From NCBI RefSeq assembly GCF_963677575.1, contig NZ_OY782038.1, positions 4,095,501 to 4,159,500 of the forward strand: a DNA stretch of 64,000 nucleotides, written 5' to 3'. Under the pieces are notes generated by a model, which searched no databases, was not told the origin of the DNA, and saw nothing but the letters and a program-made list of their open reading frames with translations. Source of the stretch: an uncultured Draconibacterium sp. (GTDB lineage Bacteria > Bacteroidota > Bacteroidia > Bacteroidales > Prolixibacteraceae). Each line of letters begins with the position of its first letter. Within the stretch, counting starts at the first letter, position 1. A program made the position numbers and the translations under genes. Positions 24,445-33,935 of this stretch are shown piece after piece.

Positions 24445-24863
24445 GAGACAAATTATTTTTAGATACGAACGTTGTAATTGATCTCTTGGGCAACAGACAA
24501 CCATTTTTTGATTCTATTGCAAAAATTGCAACTCTCGCAGACAAGAAAAAATTAGATTTAGCTATCTCCGCTCTGTCCTACTCAACTATCTTTTATATTC
24601 TTTCAAAGTACGAGAAAACAGATTTAGTTAAAGGCAAACTTCATAAACTAAAGATTATTTGTGACACCGTTGACTTAACTGACAAAGTTATTGAGAAAGG
24701 TCTTGTTTCAAACTTCACAGATTTTGAAGATGCATTACAATATTACTCTGCTTTAAATGCTGATTGTAAAATCATAATTTCTAGAAATGGAAAGGATTTT
24801 AAAGAGTCTGATATTCCTGTAATGAAAGCTGATGAATATTTATCTAGCTTAAAGACAAAATAA
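24441..24863 (+). CDS. PIN-domain toxin (VapC-like)
   Basis: The 140-residue protein has a PIN nuclease fold. The first acidic residue is Asp8 in LFLDTNVVIDLL. A later acidic group is Asp94, Glu96 and Asp97 in NFTDFEDALQYYSA, and Asp119 is in SRNGKDF. The Glu usually found around residue 42-46 of VapC proteins is not visible; the segment reads LAISALSYSTIFYIL. PIN toxins of this type cleave RNA in the cell when the antitoxin is lost. It is coupled to the antitoxin gene by an ATGA overlap. AT-rich composition and the flanking attC-like sites indicate acquisition as a cassette; addictive pairs of this kind are known to stabilise cassette arrays. Confidence 0.85.
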   Translation: MRDKLFLDTNVVIDLLGNRQPFFDSIAKIATLADKKKLDLAISALSYSTIFYILSKYEKTDLVKGKLHKLKIICDTVDLTDKVIEKGLVSNFTDFEDALQYYSALNADCKIIISRNGKDFKESDIPVMKADEYLSSLKTK

Positions 24864-24866
24864 AAA

Positions 24867-24996
24867 TACACCTAACATCTTTTAAATTGCAGTGTGGCGT
24901 CAGCTAATCAGGTTGTCTCTGTACATTTCTGGATAGTCAACCGTCCTATCGAACGCTGACACTCTGCGAAATCCACACCGACAACTTACTGCTAAC
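24867..24996 (+). other. attC-like site at the right end of the cassette island
   Basis: After the toxin stop, TACACCTAAC (24867-24876) is followed by an imperfect palindrome. GTGTGG pairs with CCACAC, GTCAGC with GCTGAC, and GGTTG with CAACC around a central loop. An outer TAAATTG can pair with CAACTTA. A clear GTTRRRY end is not present; the site ends near CTGCTAAC, right at the T-run of a minus-strand terminator. The right border may be eroded. The bases from here to gltD hold only that terminator and no gene. Confidence 0.5.
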
Positions 24997-25027
24997 AAAA
25001 AAAGGGCTTCCAATCGGAAACCCTCTA
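24997..25027 (-). terminator. Terminator of gltBD
   Basis: On the minus strand, AGGGTTTCC pairs with GGAAGCCCT around a four-base loop (one G-U pair) and is followed by seven T. It lies about 210 bases after the gltD stop. Confidence 0.75.
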
Positions 25028-25238
25028 TTTTGAATTAAAATTTTGCAAGAAAAAAGGAGAACCGGCGTTTCACATTCTGGTCAAGGGAAAGTGATTTAGT
25101 TTCGGATAATAAATTTCCTCCTCCGGCCGGAACTCCTGAAAAAACTGCACTATAAAATAGCATAGCCCACTACAGCATATGCTAACTTTCAAATTTAATG
25201 CGAGCAACTTTCGTTGCTCATGTCACAGAACTTTTGCC

Positions 25239-26723
25239 TTATGGCAAAACAGTGTCGCCCATTAAGTAGGTATCTACTTCGCGGGCAGCGGCACGTCCTT
25301 CGTTAATGGCCCAAACCACCAGCGATTGTCCGCGGCGTGAATCACCGGCAGCGAAAACCTTTTTAATGCTGGTTTTAAACTGACCGTATTCAGCTTTGTA
25401 GTTCGAACGTGGGTCACGTTCCATATCCATTTCTTCGGCAATTTTATCTTCCGGTCCTAAAAATCCCATCGCCAACAGCACTAAGTCTGCCTTAATGTAA
25501 CGTTCGGTTCCGGGAACTGCCTGTGGCATACGTCCGCCATTATCAGTTTTTATCCACTCCACCTGAACGGTGTGTAAAGCTTTTACTTTACCGTTGTCAC
25601 CTTCAATCTTAGTGGTCATTATCGAGTATTTGCGTGGATCTTTTCCTTTTGCAACAATCGCTTCATGCTGGCCGTAATCGGTTTTTTCGTTACCCGGCCA
25701 TTCGGGCCACGGATTAACTTCGCCGTTACGTTCTTTAGGCGGCTGAGGCATAATCTCCAACTGGGTTACGCTTTTGCAACCATGACGCAGCGATGTAGCT
25801 ACACAGTCGGTGCCGGTATCGCCACCACCAATTACGATTACGTGTTTATTTTCTGCCGAGATGTAATTTCCGTCTTCCAGTTTACTGTCGAGCAAACTTT
25901 TTGTGTTGGCTTTCAGAAACTCCATAGCGAAATGTACGCCATCCAGCTCACGGCCTTCAACATTCAGGTCGCGTGGTTTTGTCGCTCCGGTAGTTAAAAC
26001 AACCGCATCAAAGTCGTCGAGCAACTTTTTGCTGCGAATATCTTTACCAACCTCGGTATTGGTTTGAAAAATAATACCTTCTGCTTCCAGGATATCAACA
26101 CGGCGTTGTACTACGTCTTTATCCAGTTTCATATTTGGAATACCGTACATCAGCAAACCGCCGATACGGTCGTCGCGTTCGAAAACAGTAACGGTATGAC
26201 CTGCTTTATTAAGCTGTGCTGCACATGCCAGTCCAGCCGGACCCGACCCTACAATAGCAACCGATTTCCCGGTGCGCGATTCGGGTGGCTCAGGAACTAC
26301 CCAGCCCTGCTCGAAACCATTGTCGATAATGGTACGCTCGTTGTCGTGAATCGTAACAGCCGGTTCGTTAATTCCCAGTACACATCCTGCTTCGCACGGT
26401 GCCGGGCACACTCTTCCTGTAAATTCAGGAAAGTTATTGGTGTGGTGAAGTCGCTCTAAGGCGTCTTTCCAGCGGCCTTTGTAAATCAGGTCGTTCCACT
26501 CCGGAATCAGGTTGTAAACCGGACATCCGGAAGCGCCGTTGTGCAATAATGCTCCGCGATGGCAGAAAGGCACACCGCAGTCCATGCAGCGCGCACCTTG
26601 TGTTTCGCAGGTATCTTTGTCGCGTAATATGTATACCTCGTTCCAATCTTTAAGGCGTTCCTCAATTTTTCGTGTCGGATTGGATACTCTTTTATATTCT
26701 AAAAATCCTGTTGGCTTTCCCAT
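25239..26723 (-). CDS. gltD: Glutamate synthase (NADPH) small subunit
   Basis: The 494-residue flavoprotein feeds electrons from NADPH to the large subunit. N-terminal cysteines for iron-sulfur clusters are Cys39, Cys46, Cys49 and Cys54, then Cys106, Cys110 and Cys114 in RVCPAPCEAGC. The FAD-binding GSGPAG is at 159-164. The second nucleotide-binding motif GGGDTG is at 299-304. Length and motif order are those of bacterial GltD. It follows gltB with only 19 bases between them, so the two form an operon and the alpha/beta complex. Its terminator lies beside the cassette island. Confidence 0.96.
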   Translation of the reverse strand: MGKPTGFLEYKRVSNPTRKIEERLKDWNEVYILRDKDTCETQGARCMDCGVPFCHRGALLHNGASGCPVYNLIPEWNDLIYKGRWKDALERLHHTNNFPEFTGRVCPAPCEAGCVLGINEPAVTIHDNERTIIDNGFEQGWVVPEPPESRTGKSVAIVGSGPAGLACAAQLNKAGHTVTVFERDDRIGGLLMYGIPNMKLDKDVVQRRVDILEAEGIIFQTNTEVGKDIRSKKLLDDFDAVVLTTGATKPRDLNVEGRELDGVHFAMEFLKANTKSLLDSKLEDGNYISAENKHVIVIGGGDTGTDCVATSLRHGCKSVTQLEIMPQPPKERNGEVNPWPEWPGNEKTDYGQHEAIVAKGKDPRKYSIMTTKIEGDNGKVKALHTVQVEWIKTDNGGRMPQAVPGTERYIKADLVLLAMGFLGPEDKIAEEMDMERDPRSNYKAEYGQFKTSIKKVFAAGDSRRGQSLVVWAINEGRAAAREVDTYLMGDTVLP

Positions 26724-26742
26724 GTCTTAGCGTCTATAAAAA

Positions 26743-29700
26743 TTACAAATTGGCCAAATGCATATCAAATGCAGCATCAATAACATCCGACTCTTTTTCG
26801 TATTTACCCGTTTTGCGGGCCTCTTCAATGTAGGTCAGCATTCGTTTGTAATCGGTAGGAATTACTTTTACAAACTTGCCAACTGTCTCTTCCCAGTCTG
26901 AAAGAACATACTCAGCAACCGTTGATTCGGTTTTGTCCTTGTGTTTCTGGATCATAGCTTTCAGTTCTTCCTGCTCTTCTTTGCTCTCCACTCTTTCCAG
27001 CTGAATCATTCCTTTGTTGCAAAGACTTGGGAACGTTCCGTCGATATCGAGCACATAAGCAACTCCGCCCGACATACCTGCACCAAAGTTTCGTCCTGTT
27101 TTTCCAAGAATAACAGCTTTTCCTCCCGTCATGTACTCGCAACCATGGTCGCCAATACCTTCAACAACAACTTGTGCACCCGAGTTACGAACACAGAAAC
27201 GCTCGCCGGCAACACCGCGGATATAAGCCTCGCCGCCGGTTGCTCCGTAGAAACAAACGTTACCTACAATAATGTTCTGCTCCGGAATGAATTGTACATT
27301 TTTAGCCGGGTAGATCGACAAATGACCACCGGATAATCCTTTTCCGAAATAGTCGTTCGCATCTCCTTCAACTTCCAGATCGATACCTTTACAAACAAAT
27401 GCACCAAACGATTGTCCTGCCGAACCTGTCATTTTGAAATGGATAGTTCCGTCGGGCAAACCTTCTCCTTTATGTACTTTGGTTACTTCGTGCGACAGAA
27501 CCGTACCAACACTACGGTTGATATTTTTGATTTCGAATTCTGCGCTTACTTTTTCACCATCTTTTATCGCTTTTTGCGAAGCTTCAACAAGTTTCCAGTC
27601 GAGAATTTCTTCCATCTGGTGATTTTGTTTCTTGCTGCAGTAAAGACCTTCTTCCTGACCCATTTCTTCTTTGTAAAGAATTGGGCTTAGGTCGAGACCT
27701 TTATATTTCCAGTGATCAATGTCGTCTTTAAATTTTAGACATTGTGATTGTCCAACCATTTCGTTAATGGTACGGAAACCAAGCTCTGCCATAATCTCAC
27801 GAAGACCTTCTACCAGGAATTCGAAGAAGTTAACAACGTGGTCAGGATTTCCTTTGAATAATCCACGCAAACGCTCGTTTTGAGTAGCTACTCCAACCGG
27901 GCAGGTATTGCTGTGGCACTTACGCATCATTATACAACCTTCAACAACCAGTGCCATTGTTGCCACACCCCATTCTTCGGCACCCAGCAGAGTTGCAATA
28001 GCCAGGTCGCGCGATGTTTTCATCTGACCGTCAGACTGAACCACAATACGGTTACGCAAGCGGTTGCGAACCAGCGTTTGGTGTGTTTCCGACAAACCAA
28101 GTTCCCAGGGCAGACCGGCATGTTTAATCGAGCTTAGTGGCGATGCACCTGTTCCGCCGTCGTATCCCGAGATCAGAACAGCATCGGCTTTTGCTTTACA
28201 AACTCCGGCAGCAACAGTTCCTACTCCCGATTCAGAAACCAGTTTCACGTTGATACGTGCATCGCGGTTACTGTTTTTCAGGTCGAAGATCAGCTGTGCC
28301 AAATCCTCGATAGAATAAATATCGTGGTGCGGTGGAGGAGAAATCAATCCTACACCCGGAGTTGAGTTACGTGTGCGTCCGATCCAGCCATTTACTTTAT
28401 GGCCCGGAAGGTGACCTCCTTCACCCGGTTTTGCCCCCTGCGCCATTTTAATCTGCAACTCTTTGGCTTTGCTTAGGTAGTAGCTGTTTACACCAAAACG
28501 TCCGGATGCGATCTGCTTGGTAGCCGAACACATATCGTCGCCATTTGGCAATTTGGTGTAACGAATTGGGTCTTCACCTCCTTCGCCCGAGTTTGATTTT
28601 GAACCGATGCGGTTCATGGCAATCGCCAGTGTAGTGTGTGCTTCCCACGAGATAGAACCAAACGACATTGCTCCCGTAGCAAAACGGGTAAGAATGCTTT
28701 CTGCCGGTTCAACTTCGTCGAGTGGAATTGACTTGCGGTCAGAAGTAAAGTCCATCAATCCACGCAATGTGAATGCTGCACTTGCCTGATCGTCAACTAC
28801 ACTACAGTATTTTTTGTATTTCTCGTAATCGTTCTTTCTTGTTGCTTCCTGAATTAGTTGAATCGCTTCAGGACTCAGTAAGTGACGTTCGCCATCTTTA
28901 CGCCAGTGGTATTCTCCACCCGGCTCCAGTACTTTTGCTCCTCCGTTGCGTGTTGGGAATCCTTTACGATGACGCATCATTGCTTCTTTCGCAATGTCGT
29001 CGAGACTCAATCCTTCAACACGGCTAACTGTACCGGTAAAGTACTTGTCAACCACTTCTTGTTTCAGTCCAACAGCTTCGAAAATCTGTGCTCCCTGGTA
29101 CGATGCCAATGTTGAAATACCCATTTTCGAGAATACTTTCAACAGTCCGCCACCAATCGCTTTCACGTAGTTTTGGATAGCTTGTTCTTTGGTAATATCT
29201 CCCAGTGAGCCTTCATCAACCAAGTTCTTAATGGTGTCGATGGCCATGTACGGATTTACCGCAGAAACACCGTAGCCTAACAAGGTTGCAAAATGATGCA
29301 CTTCACGTACATCACCGGCTTCCATAATAATGTCGGCTTTACCACGCTTTCCAACACGGATCAAGTGGTGGTGAACAGCAGATGCTGCCAGTAACGACGG
29401 AATTGGCGCGTGGTCCGTACTAATCGCAAAGTCAGACAATAATATGATTGAATAAGCTTCGTCGATAGCATCTTCAACGTACTGACATAAGCGCTCCAGT
29501 TTGGTTTCCAGTGTGCCTTCTTTTTCGTCAGCATGGAAAACAATACTGATTTTTTTTGTTTGGAAATGCGTGTGATCCACATAGGCCAGTTTAATCAACT
29601 GTTCGTTGGTTAATACAGGCTGGTGAATGGCAATGCGTCGGCAATGTTCCGGCGACTCCGTCAGAATATTTTTAAAACCACCCACGTAAGTTCTCAGGTC

Positions 29701-31335
29701 CATTACAATGCGCTCCCTGATCGGGTCGATTGGTGGATTGGTTACCTGGGCGAATAATTGTTTAAAGTAGTGCGACAAATGCACCGGACGATCAGAAAGT
29801 ACGGCTAGCGGATTGTCGGCTCCCATTGAGCCAAGTGCTTCGCCACCATTTGACGCCATTGGTTTCAGGATCACCTCAATATCTTCGTGGGTGAATCCAA
29901 AAGCTTTTTGTCGTTTAAATACAGTTTTCTTATCCGGCTCTTTTAATTCCAGGTCGGGAATAAAAGGAAGTTCATCCAGATAAGTCATATTTTCTTTTAC
30001 CCATTCGCCATAAGGTTGGCTTGAGCAAATTTCAGATTTTACTTCTTCGTCAGAAATAATGCGGCCTTGTTCCAAATCAGCAACAAACATTTTTCCCGGT
30101 TGCAGACGACCACGAATTTTAACTTTATCGTGTGGTACATCAATTGCTCCGGTTTCTGATGACATTATTAATGTATCATCGTCGGTTAAACAATAACGCG
30201 ACGGTCGCAATCCGTTACGGTCGAGTGTTGCTCCAACCAATACACCGTCAGTAAAACATACCGATGCCGGGCCATCCCATGGTTCCATCATTGCAGAATA
30301 GAATTCGTAGAACTCTTTCTTTTTCGGATCCATATCCGGATTATTTTGCCATGCTTCAGGAATAAGCATCATCAATACGTGTGGTAACGATCGTCCGCTT
30401 AACACAAGCATTTCAATGGCCATATCGAGGTTGGCACTGTCCGAATCGCGGATGTCACAAATTGGGAAGATCATCTCCAACTCCTCTTTTGTAAATGCCG
30501 AGCACTCCAAAAGAACTTCGCGGGCACGCATCCAGTTAATGTTACCCTTGTTGGTATTGATTTCGCCGTTGTGTGCAATATAACGGAAAGGCTGCGACAG
30601 TTTCCATGATGGGAAAGTGTTGGTTGAAAAGCGCGAGTGTACAAGCGAAAGTGCACTTACCGCCAATGGATTGGTCAGATCTTTAAAATACAACGAAACC
30701 TGCTCGGTTGTAAGCTGACCTTTATAAATGATGGTTTTATACGAACACGAAATCATGTTCATACCATTGTAGCCGATTCCGCTGACCGATTCGCGAACCA
30801 GTTTTTCAGTATATTTTCTGAAAACGAAAAGTTTGCGTTCGAACTCTTCACCCGACATACCATCAGGTTTACCAATGAACAACTGTTGTACATATGGTTC
30901 TGAAGCCAGTGAATCGCGCCCCAAATCTGAATTGTCAACCGGAACTTTACGATAGCCTAGATAAGGCAATCCAAACTTTTTCAGATTTCGTCCGATAATA
31001 TCTTTACACTCTGAACGTTTTCGGTCCTCTTTTGGGAAGAAAATCATGGCTACGCCATATTCGCCAAACTGAGGTAATTTAATGCCCTGTTTCGGACATT
31101 CTTCCATAAAAAGTTCATGTGGAATTTGTAGTAATATCCCTGCACCGTCACCGCTTTTAATATCAAACCCGGTACCCCCGCGATGTTCCATACGAGCCAG
31201 CATCGACAAAGCATCAGAAATCACACTGTGTTTCTTTCTGCCCTTCAGGTTTGCTACAAACCCGATACCACAACTCCCATGTTCAAATTCAGGGCGGTAC
31301 AATCCCTTAGCTACAGGTTTTTTTGTCTGCATCAT
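26743..31335 (-). CDS. gltB: Glutamate synthase large subunit
   Basis: This protein of about 1530 residues transfers the amide of glutamine to 2-oxoglutarate, giving two glutamates. The N-terminal class II glutaminase domain starts at the Cys of HGSCGIGF, which becomes the nucleophile after removal of about 20 residues. The FMN/2-oxoglutarate synthase domain contains EGGEDP, KPGEGGHLPGHKV and SPPPHHDIYSIEDL. The 3Fe-4S cysteines appear in CHSNTCPVGVA. The C-terminal beta-helix domain has the expected Gly repeats (GQSFGAF, GGEAYIRG, GCEYMTGG). The ATG at 31335 (or the adjacent one at 31332) is used; a further TTG upstream would add unrelated residues. A TAnnTTTG promoter lies about 110 bases upstream. 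Confidence 0.96.
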   Translation of the reverse strand: MMQTKKPVAKGLYRPEFEHGSCGIGFVANLKGRKKHSVISDALSMLARMEHRGGTGFDIKSGDGAGILLQIPHELFMEECPKQGIKLPQFGEYGVAMIFFPKEDRKRSECKDIIGRNLKKFGLPYLGYRKVPVDNSDLGRDSLASEPYVQQLFIGKPDGMSGEEFERKLFVFRKYTEKLVRESVSGIGYNGMNMISCSYKTIIYKGQLTTEQVSLYFKDLTNPLAVSALSLVHSRFSTNTFPSWKLSQPFRYIAHNGEINTNKGNINWMRAREVLLECSAFTKEELEMIFPICDIRDSDSANLDMAIEMLVLSGRSLPHVLMMLIPEAWQNNPDMDPKKKEFYEFYSAMMEPWDGPASVCFTDGVLVGATLDRNGLRPSRYCLTDDDTLIMSSETGAIDVPHDKVKIRGRLQPGKMFVADLEQGRIISDEEVKSEICSSQPYGEWVKENMTYLDELPFIPDLELKEPDKKTVFKRQKAFGFTHEDIEVILKPMASNGGEALGSMGADNPLAVLSDRPVHLSHYFKQLFAQVTNPPIDPIRERIVMDLRTYVGGFKNILTESPEHCRRIAIHQPVLTNEQLIKLAYVDHTHFQTKKISIVFHADEKEGTLETKLERLCQYVEDAIDEAYSIILLSDFAISTDHAPIPSLLAASAVHHHLIRVGKRGKADIIMEAGDVREVHHFATLLGYGVSAVNPYMAIDTIKNLVDEGSLGDITKEQAIQNYVKAIGGGLLKVFSKMGISTLASYQGAQIFEAVGLKQEVVDKYFTGTVSRVEGLSLDDIAKEAMMRHRKGFPTRNGGAKVLEPGGEYHWRKDGERHLLSPEAIQLIQEATRKNDYEKYKKYCSVVDDQASAAFTLRGLMDFTSDRKSIPLDEVEPAESILTRFATGAMSFGSISWEAHTTLAIAMNRIGSKSNSGEGGEDPIRYTKLPNGDDMCSATKQIASGRFGVNSYYLSKAKELQIKMAQGAKPGEGGHLPGHKVNGWIGRTRNSTPGVGLISPPPHHDIYSIEDLAQLIFDLKNSNRDARINVKLVSESGVGTVAAGVCKAKADAVLISGYDGGTGASPLSSIKHAGLPWELGLSETHQTLVRNRLRNRIVVQSDGQMKTSRDLAIATLLGAEEWGVATMALVVEGCIMMRKCHSNTCPVGVATQNERLRGLFKGNPDHVVNFFEFLVEGLREIMAELGFRTINEMVGQSQCLKFKDDIDHWKYKGLDLSPILYKEEMGQEEGLYCSKKQNHQMEEILDWKLVEASQKAIKDGEKVSAEFEIKNINRSVGTVLSHEVTKVHKGEGLPDGTIHFKMTGSAGQSFGAFVCKGIDLEVEGDANDYFGKGLSGGHLSIYPAKNVQFIPEQNIIVGNVCFYGATGGEAYIRGVAGERFCVRNSGAQVVVEGIGDHGCEYMTGGKAVILGKTGRNFGAGMSGGVAYVLDIDGTFPSLCNKGMIQLERVESKEEQEELKAMIQKHKDKTESTVAEYVLSDWEETVGKFVKVIPTDYKRMLTYIEEARKTGKYEKESDVIDAAFDMHLANL

Positions 31336-31443
31336 TTTTTCCTTTCTCTTTAAAATTCGCACTAGCGCAGCAATTGGCGCTGTCAATACCGAATTACTGC
31401 AAATCTGTAAGTGAAAATCCCGTTTTTACTTACGAAGTGAAAT

Positions 31444-31474
31444 CAAAAATAAACAAAGAGGTGTGTATTCGCAA
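31444..31474 (-). promoter_or_regulatory. Candidate promoter of gltBD
   Basis: Read on the minus strand, TATTTTTG (31451 down to 31444) matches the TAnnTTTG -7 element. A TTG at 31474-31472 lies 20 bases before it. The leader to the gltB ATG is about 105 bases. The rest of the gap to argH holds nothing recognisable. Confidence 0.5.
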
Positions 31475-31601
31475 TCTTAACAGGTGTAAATTGTGTTTAA
31501 TAACATACAATTAACCTTGAGAAAAATCATAAAAAACTTAAATCCTTTATCAGTATTTTATGTGTTTCTGACATTTGTTAGGTTTCAAATAACCTGAAAT
31601 C

Positions 31602-32933
31602 TTATTGAAGCAAGTTCTTTTTTGCTTCTTCTATTTTGTTAAATAGGAATTTTTTAATGATTTCCTCCTTCTTATATGAAATACTATCCAGGCATAAATT
31701 TCCGATGCTCCCTTCGTGGCTATGGTTTACGGATTTTTCCGGCGTAAAGTTTCCATCTTCAATCTGTGCGCCAACTTGTTTGTAGGCTTCGCGGAACGGA
31801 ATTCCCTGAAGCACCAATTTGTTTACTTCTTCAACGCTAAAGAGGTAATCGTATTTGCTGTCGTTAAGGATTTCCTTGTTCACCGACATTTTGTCAATGG
31901 CCAGACTTACAATATTAAGGCAGTCGTTCATTTCTTTAAACGATGGAAGGAAAACTTCCTTCACCATTTGTAAATCGCGGAAGTAGCCACTCGGCAGATT
32001 GTTAATGATTAAGCCAATTTGTGCAGGAACGCCTTGCAGTTTGTTGCAACGTGCACGGGTGAGCTCAAAAACATCGGGATTTTTTTTGTGCGGCATAATG
32101 CTCGAGCCTGTCGTAAATTCGGTAGGCAGACTTACAAAATTGAAATTTTGGCTCATAAACAAACAAACATCGTAGGCCAGTTTCGAAAGTGTTCCTGCAA
32201 TATTTGCTATGGCAAACGAAACTATTTTTTCAACTTTTCCACGTCCCATTTGTGCATAAACCACGTTGTAGTTCATATTTTTAAAACCCAACAAATCGGT
32301 TGTCATTTGGCGATTTAACGGAAACGACGAGCCATAACCGGCTGCCGATCCCAGTGGATTCTGGTTGGTAATATTAAATGCCGATAAAAGCAATTCCAAA
32401 TCGTCAGACAAACTTTCGGCATAAGCGCTAAACCACAGCCCAAACGACGATGGCATGGCCACCTGTAAGTGAGTGTAGCCCGGCATTAAAATGTCTTTTG
32501 TTTCTTCGGCGCGTTTTAGCAGAATATCAATAAGACCGGAAGTTGTTTCGGCGATTTCTTTAATGGCATCGCGCGTAAACAGTTTCAGGTCGAGCAAAAC
32601 CTGGTCGTTGCGCGAACGTCCGCTGTGAATTTTTTTACCAAGATCTCCCAGTTTTTCGGTAAGCATAAATTCAACCTGCGAGTGTACATCTTCAACGCCT
32701 TCTTCAATGGTAAACTCACCTTTTTCAGCAACGGCATAAAGATTTTTCAGCTCGGCTAATAGTGTCGGAAGTTCATCCTTTTCGATAAGCCCAACCGATT
32801 CGAGCATGGTTACGTGTGCCATCGAGCCCAAAATATCGTGTGTGGCTAAAAACAGATCCAATTCGCGGTCTTTACCAACAGTAAATTCTTCAATTGCTTT
32901 GTTAACAGGTGTACCTTTATCCCAGAGTTTCAT
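31602..32933 (-). CDS. argH: Argininosuccinate lyase
   Basis: The 443-residue enzyme splits argininosuccinate into arginine and fumarate, the last step of arginine synthesis. The family signature GSSIMPHKKNPD is present near residue 270. Other conserved blocks of the fumarase/aspartase superfamily are EDVHSQVEFML, GRSRNDQV and PGYTHLQVAMPSSFG. It is separated from the main arg cluster, which lies about 8 kb away and lacks argH, so this gene completes that pathway. It is transcribed in the same direction as gltBD but about 215 bases away, with the gltB promoter between. Confidence 0.95.
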   Translation of the reverse strand: MKLWDKGTPVNKAIEEFTVGKDRELDLFLATHDILGSMAHVTMLESVGLIEKDELPTLLAELKNLYAVAEKGEFTIEEGVEDVHSQVEFMLTEKLGDLGKKIHSGRSRNDQVLLDLKLFTRDAIKEIAETTSGLIDILLKRAEETKDILMPGYTHLQVAMPSSFGLWFSAYAESLSDDLELLLSAFNITNQNPLGSAAGYGSSFPLNRQMTTDLLGFKNMNYNVVYAQMGRGKVEKIVSFAIANIAGTLSKLAYDVCLFMSQNFNFVSLPTEFTTGSSIMPHKKNPDVFELTRARCNKLQGVPAQIGLIINNLPSGYFRDLQMVKEVFLPSFKEMNDCLNIVSLAIDKMSVNKEILNDSKYDYLFSVEEVNKLVLQGIPFREAYKQVGAQIEDGNFTPEKSVNHSHEGSIGNLCLDSISYKKEEIIKKFLFNKIEEAKKNLLQ

Positions 32934-33232
32934 TTTAAAGATCGTTAGAAGACGGCAGGCAGAAGACGGAAAGAAAACCGGAATGCAACCTTGGCGCCTC
33001 TATTATTAATAATTGCAAAGATAAAATTTCAAATGAAAGCTTCTTCCAATTTGCCGGGGCTAAACCCGATTAATAACATGCAATGAATAGATATTGTGCC
33101 CGGCCGATTACTTTCGGGTTAGATAAGCTAATTTGTTAAAGATATTTCTTGTTTAATATTATTAGATTTGCACTCTGTTATTGGTAGCTCTGATGACACT
33201 GTTATTGGAATGTTGCCTGAAAATTTTAAACA

Positions 33233-33889
33233 ATGAAGAAAGTATTATCGATTATATCGTACCTGATTATTGCCGTAGCTTTATATTCGGCAGCAAGTTT
33301 TTATTTTAACTACGATTTTTGCCATACAATGGTAGCCGAAGACGGTCCGCTTGAAAACCTGACAGCTTTGGTTCTGCTGTTGATTTCGGTGTTGTTTGCC
33401 GTTCGTTTATTTAAGCAGCATAAAGACCGGAATAAGCTATGGGTTGCTTTGAGCCTGATAATTATTGTAGGTACGTTTTTTGGCTTTGGGGAGGAGATTT
33501 CCTGGGGGCAACGAATATTCTCTATTCAAACAGGAGGGTTTTTTGCCCAGCATAATTTTCAGGGCGAAACCAACCTGCATAACCTGGAAGTGGGGGGAGT
33601 AAATCTGAATAAACTTATTTTCTCAACCGGGCTGGTAGTGGTGTTCGGAACTTATTTTGTTCTAACACTTCTGTTATATAAAAAGTGGCCTTTTTTCACA
33701 CGTGCAATTGATCTGTGGGGAATTCCTGTTCCTAAAATCAGATACTCTTTATTAATATTGGTGTGTACAGGAATAGTTTTGCTTATTCCTGAAAGACGCA
33801 TTTGGGAGCTTTGGGAAGCTATTTTTGTTACCGTTTTATTGTTGGTATTTCTCGATCCTTACAACCGGAAAGAGGAACTTCTTCCATAA
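33233..33889 (+). CDS. Multi-pass membrane protein with GEEISWGQRIFS motif (paralogue 1)
   Basis: The 218-residue protein has about five to six membrane segments. A region at residues 83-130 contains GEEISWGQRIFS, then QGETNLHNLEVGG, then LNKLIFS. It has an almost exact counterpart in the convergent neighbour gene. An earlier shared stretch is EDG..E.LTAL.LL. Acidic pairs (Glu87, Glu88), Arg94 and the ETNLHN residues are candidates for an active site at a membrane face, but no known family comes to mind. The next plus-strand gene after the pair encodes a GT39-like glycosyltransferase, which hints at envelope glycan or lipid work (inference). Confidence 0.75.
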   Translation: MKKVLSIISYLIIAVALYSAASFYFNYDFCHTMVAEDGPLENLTALVLLLISVLFAVRLFKQHKDRNKLWVALSLIIIVGTFFGFGEEISWGQRIFSIQTGGFFAQHNFQGETNLHNLEVGGVNLNKLIFSTGLVVVFGTYFVLTLLLYKKWPFFTRAIDLWGIPVPKIRYSLLILVCTGIVLLIPERRIWELWEAIFVTVLLLVFLDPYNRKEELLP

Positions 33890-33935
33890 AAGCACTATTT
33901 CTTTTGATTGTAAATACCTCCTTCTGCAAGCTAAA

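Noticed and set aside
23439..24863. Phage defence system
   Set aside because: Only a membrane-anchored unknown and a toxin-antitoxin pair are present; no effector or sensor of a known defence system is visible.
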